From assembly GCA_001797745.1 (NCBI GenBank), contig MGQF01000041.1, positions 8,676-14,742 of the forward strand: 6,067 nucleotides of DNA, read 5' to 3'. A program made the translations under genes and the position numbers. Under the pieces are notes generated by a model, which searched no databases, was not told the origin of the DNA, and saw only the letters and a program-made list of their open reading frames with translations. This DNA is from Deltaproteobacteria bacterium RBG_13_52_11. Its GTDB lineage: Bacteria; Desulfobacterota; B13-G15; RBG-16-54-18. Positions 1 through 5,455 of the stretch are shown one piece after another; within the stretch, counting starts at the first letter, position 1, and every line of letters starts with the position of its first letter.

Positions 1-300
1 CCTTGTGCTCGAACCCCGAACCGTCTCCAAACCGAAGCGATGGACGGTCCTACTGATAAGTTCTCCATCCCTGTGGCGGCTGATGAGGATCTTCAATCCC
101 CGCCCCCCATATACCAAGGGTGTCATCAAGAGCCTTCCATGCCAAAAGGCACCGATGGCATTTTCCCCTCGCTCCCAAAGACCCCTGATACGCTCCCCAT
201 TCAACTCCTCAATCCGCATGGTCACCTGGAGGAACTTGATAAGAAAAAAGGCCGCCCCGGGCCCAAGTCGCAACATTAATCGGTTCCAAATCCTTCTCAT
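1..300 (-). CDS. DUF374 lysophospholipid/lipid A acyltransferase family protein (N-terminal 100 codons; 3' end outside window)
   Basis: I translated this open frame by hand from ATG at 300 to the window edge: 100 residues with no stop. It begins MRRIWNRLMLRLGPGAAFFL, with a short hydrophobic segment at about 13-24 that could anchor it in the inner membrane. It then shows FWHGRLL (52-58), ISRHRDGELI (73-82) and RGSSTR (95-100). These are the conserved blocks of the DUF374 acyltransferase family, related to the LPLAT fold, with the His of SRHRDGE the likely catalytic residue. LpxJ of Campylobacter and relatives is a DUF374 member that adds a secondary acyl chain to lipid A; the present gene follows msbA in an lpx operon, so a similar role is plausible but unproven. 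Members are usually a little over 200 residues, so about half is missing. An in-frame TAG at 315-313 bars an upstream start; ATG at 276 is an alternative. Confidence 0.82.
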   Translation of the reverse strand, partial: MRRIWNRLMLRLGPGAAFFLIKFLQVTMRIEELNGERIRGLWERGENAIGAFWHGRLLMTPLVYGGRGLKILISRHRDGELISRTVHRFGLETVRGSSTR

Positions 301-307
301 ACCCCCG

Positions 308-2131
308 TTAAGCTACCTCCTGTAACGGCCGATCCTGATCTTGGAATTGAAGTTCGTAGAGCTTTTTGTATTCACCACCCATGGCCATAAGCTCTCTATG
401 AGCCCCCTCCTCAACGATCTCCCCTTCAGACAGGACGAGGATCCTGTCGACATTCCTCACCGTTGAGAGGCGGTGGGCGATGACCAAGACGGTCCTCTTT
501 TCCATCAGACGATCCAAAGCTGCCTGCACCTCGCGCTCCGATTCCGTATCCAGCGAAGAAGTGGCTTCGTCCAGGATCAGGATGGGGGCATTCTTCAGCA
601 AGGCCCTGGCGATGGAGATCCTCTGCCGCTGCCCCCCGGAGAGTCTGATACCCTGTTCGCCGATGACGGTATCATATCTCTGGGGGAGTTTGAAGATAAA
701 ATCGTGGGCGTCAGCCATCTTGGCCGCCTTGACCACCTCTTCTTTAGGAATGTCTGGTCTGCCGTAGGCGATGTTGTTCCGCACGGTGTCGTTGAACAAA
801 AGGGTCTGCTGGCTCACCACGCCGATCTGATCGCGCAGGGACTGCAAAGTCCTCTTACGGATGTCCATCCCATCGATCATAATCTTTCCCTTGGTCACAT
901 CATAGAACCTCGGCAGGAGGTTTACCAAGGTGGTCTTCCCTGCCCCACTGGAGCCTACGATGGCCACCTTCTCCCCACGCTTCACCGCGAAGGTGATTTG
1001 CTTCAGGACCATCTCATCAGCATATCGGAAGGAGACATTGTGGTACTCGATCTCCCGGGAAAAGGGGGGGAGAACCTCGGCATCAGGGGCATCAGTCACC
1101 TCTGGCTTGAGGTCTAAAATTGCAAAAACTCGGCGGGCAGCCACTATCCCCTCTTGGATGAGGAGGTTGACCTTGCTTATTCCCCTCATGGGATCATAGA
1201 GGAGGGCCATGGCGGTCATGAAGGAGAAAAAGTCTCCCACCGTCATCGCCCCACTAATGACCCTATAGCCGCCCACCCACAGAAAGGCGCCAATGCCGAG
1301 ATACGCCAGCCACTCCATCACCGGGTTGGAGAGAGACCGTATCTTTACCCGCTTCATGAGATACTTGAAGTACTGTTCGTTGGCGTCGCTGAAGCGCCTG
1401 TTCTCATACGCCTCCATATTGAAGGCCTTGACGATCCTATGGCCGACGATGGTCTCCTGGAGAAACGTACTGATGTAGGCCATTGTCTCTAAGGTCCTCT
1501 TGCTGATCTTGCGCAGTTTTCTGCTGAATTTAATAAAAGGAAAGGCCGCTAAAGGAAAAACAAAGATGGCTACAAGGGCAAGTAGCCAGTCCCGATAAAA
1601 GACGACACCTATCAAGCCGATGGCGGTAAAGACATCCTTGATCATCCCAGTCACCGCATCGGAGACGGCACCCTGGACAGAGTTTACATCGTTGGTGATG
1701 CGGGCCATCAACACACCCGTGGGGGTCCTATCGAAAAAGGAGAGGGAGAGGGTCTGCAGGTGGCTATAGAGCCGCTGTCGTAGATTCGCCACCACCCGCT
1801 GCCCCACGTAATTCATCAGATATCCCTCCCCAAAGGAAAAGAACCCCTTGATCACACCCAGGCCCATCACCGCCAGAGGGATGATCGTCAACATGAACCT
1901 GTCTTTATTAATGAAGATGTCATCCAACACATTTTTGGTGAGCAGCGCGAAGGCGGCGGTAATAGCCGACACCCCCCCCATACAGACCATGGCCACCAGG
2001 AGCCTGGGCCAATAGGGCTGGACGAACTTCAGGACCCGGATATAAATATCCTTGCCTGCCATTTCACTCCCATCACCTGCAGGGCGATCCGGGCCACCCG
2101 TTGACCCGAGATAGACATCTTTACTCTTCAT
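308..2131 (-). CDS. msbA: MsbA-type lipid A export ABC transporter (permease-ATPase fusion)
   Basis: MsbA is a homodimeric inner-membrane ABC exporter that flips core-lipid A to the periplasmic leaflet using ATP. The 607-residue frame has a transmembrane domain with six predicted helices (about 42-65, 78-100, 160-179, 182-202, 270-293, 296-315), then a nucleotide-binding domain. That domain shows Walker A GSSGAGKT (393-400), Q-loop VVSQQTLLFNDTV, signature LSGGQ (497-501), Walker B ILILDEATSSLD (catalytic Glu522) and H-loop IAHRLS (His553). All catalytic motifs are intact. ATG at 2131 overlaps the lpxB stop by four bases, but an equally good start at 2062 removes a 23-residue hydrophilic extension that derives from the lpxB-end repeat; the shorter form fits the family length better. 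Other ABC exporters of the family share these motifs, so MsbA rests on operon context as well as sequence. The stop TAA lies seven bases before the next gene. Confidence 0.93.
   Translation of the reverse strand: MKSKDVYLGSTGGPDRPAGDGSEMAGKDIYIRVLKFVQPYWPRLLVAMVCMGGVSAITAAFALLTKNVLDDIFINKDRFMLTIIPLAVMGLGVIKGFFSFGEGYLMNYVGQRVVANLRQRLYSHLQTLSLSFFDRTPTGVLMARITNDVNSVQGAVSDAVTGMIKDVFTAIGLIGVVFYRDWLLALVAIFVFPLAAFPFIKFSRKLRKISKRTLETMAYISTFLQETIVGHRIVKAFNMEAYENRRFSDANEQYFKYLMKRVKIRSLSNPVMEWLAYLGIGAFLWVGGYRVISGAMTVGDFFSFMTAMALLYDPMRGISKVNLLIQEGIVAARRVFAILDLKPEVTDAPDAEVLPPFSREIEYHNVSFRYADEMVLKQITFAVKRGEKVAIVGSSGAGKTTLVNLLPRFYDVTKGKIMIDGMDIRKRTLQSLRDQIGVVSQQTLLFNDTVRNNIAYGRPDIPKEEVVKAAKMADAHDFIFKLPQRYDTVIGEQGIRLSGGQRQRISIARALLKNAPILILDEATSSLDTESEREVQAALDRLMEKRTVLVIAHRLSTVRNVDRILVLSEGEIVEEGAHRELMAMGGEYKKLYELQFQDQDRPLQEVA
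315..321 (-). promoter_or_regulatory. Probable ribosome-binding site of the DUF374 gene
   Basis: AGGAGGT overlaps the last codons of msbA and stands 14 bases before the ATG at 300, a long spacing. A G-run at 302-306 is too close to that ATG to be a good alternative. Confidence 0.4.
2067..2071 (-). promoter_or_regulatory. Ribosome-binding site for downstream msbA start (ATG 2062)
   Basis: GGGAG lies four bases before the in-frame ATG at 2062, carried there by the repeat. Starting here gives a 584-residue MsbA, close to the 582 residues of E. coli MsbA, and begins MAGKDIYIRVLK directly before the elbow-helix region. Confidence 0.45.
2067..2104 (-). repeat. 38-bp direct repeat, copy A (inside msbA 5' end)
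   Basis: This is a 37/38 match to 2136-2173. Here it is read in the msbA frame as STGGPDRPAGDGS, while the identical bases in copy B are read in the lpxB frame. It ends with GGGAG placed four bases before the ATG at 2062. Beyond the 38-bp block, positions 2036-2061 match 2105-2130 at only 17 of 26 bases. The whole may therefore be a decayed 69-bp tandem duplication. Confidence 0.93.
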
Positions 2132-3276
2132 GCTGCTCCCATCATCTGCAGGGCGATCCGGGCCACCCGTTGAGAGGCCCCCTTTCCGCCCAGCTTATCG
2201 GTAATGAGCTTAAACTCATCTTTGATCTCCGCCCTCTTGGCATGGTCCCGCAGGATCTTTTTCGCCTCGAGAGCAATCCGCTGAGGGGTCACCTCACCTT
2301 GAATCAACTCCGGCACTACCTTCCTCCCAACAACGATATTCGCCAGGCCGATGCACCTTACTTTTACCAACATCCTGCCGATGAGATAGGTTATAGGGCT
2401 TAACCGATAGATGATGACCATAGGGGCTCCAGCAATGGCCCCTTCTAGGGTGGCGGTACCCGAAACCACCAGCAAGAGATCTGCAGCCTTCATCACCTCA
2501 TAGGTTTTACCCTCCACAATCTCGAGAGGGAGCCGGCTCCGCCCTATAATCCCCTGGACCACATCCCTCTTGATGGTGGAGGCAAGGGGGATCATGAAGC
2601 GGGATAAAGGGAAATCACCCGTGAGGATCTCCGCAGCACCTAAGAGGGGCGGCAAAAGGACCTTCACCTCCCGCCCCCTGCTCCCGGGCAACAAGCCGAT
2701 GAGGAGGGCATCGGTAGAAACCCCCAACCGCCTACGTGCCTCTTCACGGGACAGGCCTTCATCGAGGATATCGAGGAGCGGATGACCGACGAACTCCACA
2801 TCCACCCCCTCTTGTTGATAGAGAGCGGCTTCGAAGGGTAAGATGACTGCCATCTTTGCCACCCGCTTGGCGATCTTTTTAATACGCCCAGGCCGCCACG
2901 CCCAGACCTGAGGGCTCACGTAGTAGAGGACAGGTACCGCATTATCATTGAAGACCTTGGCCAGCCGCAGATTGAATCCAGGATAATCGATCAGGACAGC
3001 CAGATGGGGCTTGCGATCCCTGATAAAGCGCTTCATCTGCCTCCAGGCCTTCCATATATACCCGATCTTTTCCAAAACCTCGGTAAGACCCACCACCGCG
3101 AGTTCAGCAGAGGAAAAAAGGAGGTTCACCCCCCTCCTCTCCATCTCGCTCCCCCCGATGCCATAAAATTCCACCTGGGGTGATAATGATGCCATCGCCT
3201 CCACCAAGTGCGCCCCATAGAGATCGCCCGAGGACTCCCCGGCCACAATCACTACCTTTTTTCGGGAGTCCATCAC
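2128..3276 (-). CDS. lpxB: LpxB, lipid-A-disaccharide synthase
   Basis: LpxB joins UDP-2,3-diacylglucosamine to lipid X (2,3-diacylglucosamine-1-phosphate), forming the beta-1',6 disaccharide and releasing UDP. It is a GT-B fold glycosyltransferase of family GT19 that acts at the inner face of the cytoplasmic membrane. The 382-residue protein matches E. coli LpxB (382). Visible motifs are GESSGD (13-18), the IDYPGFNLRL stretch with Asp97 aligning with the functionally important Asp98, YYVSPQVWAWR (118-128), FVGHPLLD, LLPGSRGREV (195-204), SGTATLEGA (272-280), and GLANIVVGRKVVPELIQ (310-326). The start is GTG at 3276 or ATG at 3273; the bases read GTGATG, both overlap the upstream TGA, and purine-rich AAGGGAAGGGG does not decide between them. 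The stop TGA at 2130-2128 overlaps the first msbA ATG by four bases. The last 13 codons lie in a DNA block that is repeated inside msbA. Confidence 0.97.
   Translation of the reverse strand: MMDSRKKVVIVAGESSGDLYGAHLVEAMASLSPQVEFYGIGGSEMERRGVNLLFSSAELAVVGLTEVLEKIGYIWKAWRQMKRFIRDRKPHLAVLIDYPGFNLRLAKVFNDNAVPVLYYVSPQVWAWRPGRIKKIAKRVAKMAVILPFEAALYQQEGVDVEFVGHPLLDILDEGLSREEARRRLGVSTDALLIGLLPGSRGREVKVLLPPLLGAAEILTGDFPLSRFMIPLASTIKRDVVQGIIGRSRLPLEIVEGKTYEVMKAADLLLVVSGTATLEGAIAGAPMVIIYRLSPITYLIGRMLVKVRCIGLANIVVGRKVVPELIQGEVTPQRIALEAKKILRDHAKRAEIKDEFKLITDKLGGKGASQRVARIALQMMGAA
2136..2140 (-). promoter_or_regulatory. Ribosome-binding site for upstream msbA start (ATG 2131)
   Basis: GGGAG lies four bases before the ATG at 2131, inside the lpxB coding sequence. 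The same element precedes the second candidate start. Confidence 0.45.
2136..2173 (-). repeat. 38-bp direct repeat, copy B (lpxB 3' end)
   Basis: These 38 bases, encoding the last part of LpxB (around QRVARIALQMMG), recur at 2067-2104 with a single difference (T at 2145 versus C at 2076 on the plus strand). The two copies are offset by exactly 69 bp. This copy contains the GGGAG ahead of the ATG at 2131. Confidence 0.95.
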
Positions 3277-4217
3277 CCCCTTCCCTTCATGGCCTTATCG
3301 ATGACATCGGCAATCTGGAGGGCAACCTCCAGGGCCCGCTGACCATCCTCGCCAGTGACGACAGGGGGGGTCCGCTCATGGACGCTCTGCAAAAAGGCCT
3401 TCAACTGCATCTCCAAGGGGTCATTCTCTCTGACAACTTCATCCACCTGCATCCCCGCTCTTCCCGCTTTCCCCCTTCGGGTAATCATGAGGCTCTGCTT
3501 CATATAATCAACTGAAAGGTAAGAATCTTCTTGCAGAATGATCATCTTGCGTATTTTCTCGTGGGCAATCCTACTGGCCGAGATGTGGGCCACACATCCA
3601 TTCTTAAAGATGATGCACGCATGGGCAACATCGATCTGAGGAGAACAAAAGGGCATCCCCACAGCTTCTACCCTCTCTATCTCAGACCTGACGATGCTGA
3701 GGATGATATCAATATCATGGATCATGAGATCTAAGGTAACGTCGACATCAATCCCCCTGCCAGAAAAGGGGGAAAGCCGGTACGATTCTATCAGGAGGGG
3801 GGTTTTTACAACTCCATTCATGCCTTCCAACGCCCCGTTAAATCTCTCCAGATGTCCAATCTGAAATATTACACCCTTCTCCCGCGCGAGGGCATTGAGT
3901 TCTTTGGCCTCCTGGACCGTAGCGGTTATGGGTTTCTCCAACAGGACATCAACACCTGCCAGTAAGAAGTCTTTAGCTATCTGATAATGGGAAAGGGTCG
4001 GTACGGCGATGCTCACCGCTTTAACCTGGCCCAAGAAATCACGGTGGGAGTAAAGGGGTTGGCAGTTGGTGTGCGCGGCTACCTCCTGGCAACGCCCTTT
4101 ATCGGTATCTGCCACCCCGACAAGCTCCGCCTCAGGGATGCGGGCATACTTCTGCGCGTGGATCTTACCCAGATAACCAACACCTACCACGCCGACCTTG
4201 ATCTTACCTGCACCCAC
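3273..4217 (-). CDS. Gfo/Idh/MocA-family NAD(P)-dependent oxidoreductase in the lipid A operon
   Basis: This is a 314-residue cytoplasmic dehydrogenase of the Gfo/Idh/MocA family. An N-terminal Rossmann fold shows GVGYLG (residues 12-17) for nucleotide binding, followed by an acidic residue region at VGVADTD. EKP at 94-96 supplies the family's conserved lysine, and DLMIHDID (163-170) holds the conserved Asp/His pair of the C-terminal substrate domain. GHLERFN (121-127) is another conserved stretch. The start is GTG at 4217, two bases after the lpxA stop, with only a weak AGAAGA upstream; no better in-frame start precedes the Rossmann motif. The substrate is unknown. The place between lpxA and lpxB recalls GnnA, which oxidises the 3-hydroxyl of UDP-GlcNAc so that GnnB can aminate it, but no GnnB aminotransferase is in this window. 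Another sugar-nucleotide dehydrogenase role is equally possible. The stop TGA overlaps the lpxB start. Confidence 0.85.
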   Translation of the reverse strand: MGAGKIKVGVVGVGYLGKIHAQKYARIPEAELVGVADTDKGRCQEVAAHTNCQPLYSHRDFLGQVKAVSIAVPTLSHYQIAKDFLLAGVDVLLEKPITATVQEAKELNALAREKGVIFQIGHLERFNGALEGMNGVVKTPLLIESYRLSPFSGRGIDVDVTLDLMIHDIDIILSIVRSEIERVEAVGMPFCSPQIDVAHACIIFKNGCVAHISASRIAHEKIRKMIILQEDSYLSVDYMKQSLMITRRGKAGRAGMQVDEVVRENDPLEMQLKAFLQSVHERTPPVVTGEDGQRALEVALQIADVIDKAMKGRG

Positions 4218-4219
4218 TG

Positions 4220-4996
4220 CTATCTTCTCGTTACCCCCCTCTTTGACCCCTTGATAAAATCCAACATATGCCTTACTTCAGGCAGGACATAGACGGGATC
4301 CTCTTGCACCTTCTTGATAGCCTCCTCCATGGTGAGGTGGGATCGGAAGAGCACCTTATAGGCCTTCCGCAATCCCTGGATGACCTCCCCTGAGACGTTA
4401 TGTCGCTGCAGATTGAGGGTATTGATCCCATAGAACTTCACCTTCATCCCCGAGGCAGTGACGTATGGTGGGATATCCCTCGTGAGGGCAGTCGCCCCTC
4501 CTATAAAGGCGTAGGTCCCAATCCTGACGTACTGATGGATAGCCACTATGCCACCGATGATGGCGTGATCCCCTATCTCGACATGCCCTCCCAACGCAGC
4601 ATAGCTGGACATGATGATGCGATTCCCTAAGGTACAATCATGGGCGATATGGGCATAGGCCATGATGAAGTTATCATCCCCGAGGACGGTCTTGCCATTG
4701 CCGAAGGAGGTACCACGGTGTATGGTCACGAACTCCCTGATAATATTGTTATCCCCTACCATGACGGGGGTCTCCTCACCATTATATCGCAGGTGCTGAG
4801 GGGGGGCCCCTAACGAGGCGTACTGGTAGATCTGACACCCCTGGCCTATCACCGTCCACTTATCGATGACGCAATGGGGACCGATCCGCGTGCCTTTTCC
4901 GATCCTTACCTTTTCTCCTATGATAGAGTACGGTCCTATCTCCACACCATCGGCCACCTCAGCCGTCGGGTGTACCAACGCTGTCTCGTGTATCAT
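4220..4996 (-). CDS. lpxA: LpxA, UDP-N-acetylglucosamine O-acyltransferase
   Basis: LpxA moves a 3-hydroxyacyl chain from ACP to the 3-position of UDP-GlcNAc, the first and reversible step of lipid A synthesis, as a cytoplasmic trimer. The protein is 258 residues (E. coli LpxA is 262) and opens MIHETALVHPTAEV. A left-handed beta-helix of hexapeptide repeats covers about residues 1-185, followed by a helical C-terminal domain. AHIAHDC holds His119, which aligns with the E. coli catalytic base His125; His116, His138 and His154 match His122, His144 and His160. Gly167 aligns with Gly173, the hydrocarbon-ruler residue, so a fairly long acyl chain (C14 class) is likely; that is inference by homology. 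The ATG start overlaps the fabZ stop by four bases and has a strong upstream Shine-Dalgarno. The stop TAG is two bases before the GTG of the next gene. Confidence 0.97.
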   Translation of the reverse strand: MIHETALVHPTAEVADGVEIGPYSIIGEKVRIGKGTRIGPHCVIDKWTVIGQGCQIYQYASLGAPPQHLRYNGEETPVMVGDNNIIREFVTIHRGTSFGNGKTVLGDDNFIMAYAHIAHDCTLGNRIIMSSYAALGGHVEIGDHAIIGGIVAIHQYVRIGTYAFIGGATALTRDIPPYVTASGMKVKFYGINTLNLQRHNVSGEVIQGLRKAYKVLFRSHLTMEEAIKKVQEDPVYVLPEVRHMLDFIKGSKRGVTRR

Positions 4997-5442
4997 TTCG
5001 CACCAACCTCCTTGTCCATGATGGTGGCCATGAGTTCCGCCTCCGTAACAAGCTGATCCCCTACAAAGGCCTTACCCTGAAAGGCCCAAATCATACCTCG
5101 GTGTTTCACCACATCGAGTTCAAGACGAAGCTGATCTCCTGGGACAACCGGCCTTCTGAACTTTACCCGGTTCATGGACATGAGATAGACACCCTTCCCT
5201 TCCGCCTCCTTCCCCATGGCCCGGAACGCCAGCACACCAGCGGTCTGCCCCAAGGCCTCAAGGATAAGGACACCGGGCATCACCGGTTCCCCAGGGAAGT
5301 GCCCCTGGAAAAAGGGTTCGTTGATCGTAACGTTCTTTATCCCCACTATCCGCTTACCTTCTTCCAGCTCTATGATGCAATCGACAAATAAAAAGGGATA
5401 TCGATGGGGTAAGACATCCATTATCCCTTGTACATCGATCAT
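4993..5442 (-). CDS. fabZ: FabZ, 3-hydroxyacyl-ACP dehydratase
   Basis: FabZ dehydrates 3-hydroxyacyl-ACP to trans-2-enoyl-ACP in type II fatty acid synthesis. It competes with LpxA and LpxD for the same 3-hydroxyacyl-ACP, which is the usual explanation for its place in lpx operons. The protein is 149 residues from ATG (150 if the in-frame GTG at 5445 is used), the normal length for this single hot-dog-fold domain. It carries LPHRYPFLFVD near the N-terminus and the active-site stretch FFQGHFPGEPVMPGVLILEA. Counted from the GTG, His49 and Glu63 are the expected catalytic pair. I chose ATG because GGAGG is better spaced for it. The stop TGA (4995-4993) overlaps the lpxA ATG by four bases, which suggests translational coupling. 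FabA is an alternative, but the motif and length are FabZ-type and no isomerase signature is seen. Confidence 0.96.
   Translation of the reverse strand: MIDVQGIMDVLPHRYPFLFVDCIIELEEGKRIVGIKNVTINEPFFQGHFPGEPVMPGVLILEALGQTAGVLAFRAMGKEAEGKGVYLMSMNRVKFRRPVVPGDQLRLELDVVKHRGMIWAFQGKAFVGDQLVTEAELMATIMDKEVGAK
5005..5013 (-). promoter_or_regulatory. Strong ribosome-binding site of lpxA
   Basis: AAGGAGGTT, a near-complete anti-16S match, lies inside the last codons of fabZ. The GGAGGT core is followed by about 10 bases before the lpxA ATG at 4996. Coding constraint in FabZ and initiation of LpxA share these bases. Confidence 0.6.
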
Positions 5443-5447
5443 CACAT

Positions 5448-5452
5448 CCTCC
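5448..5452 (-). promoter_or_regulatory. Ribosome-binding site of fabZ
   Basis: GGAGG sits just after the lpxD stop. It is 5 bases from the ATG at 5442 but only 2 from the GTG at 5445. This spacing favours ATG over the upstream GTG as the fabZ start. Confidence 0.6.
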
Positions 5453-5455
5453 TCT

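Noticed and set aside
5..325. 106-codon plus-strand open frame at the left edge
   Set aside because: The opposite strand encodes the conserved DUF374 motifs across the same bases; the plus-strand product is proline/serine-rich with no family features.
473..1117. 214-codon plus-strand open frame opposite the msbA ATPase domain
   Set aside because: It lies wholly antisense to highly conserved ABC motifs, has no recognisable domain, and is expected by chance in GC-rich coding DNA.
3180..3515. Plus-strand open frame across the lpxB/oxidoreductase junction
   Set aside because: It is antisense to two well-supported genes and its product has no recognisable motif.
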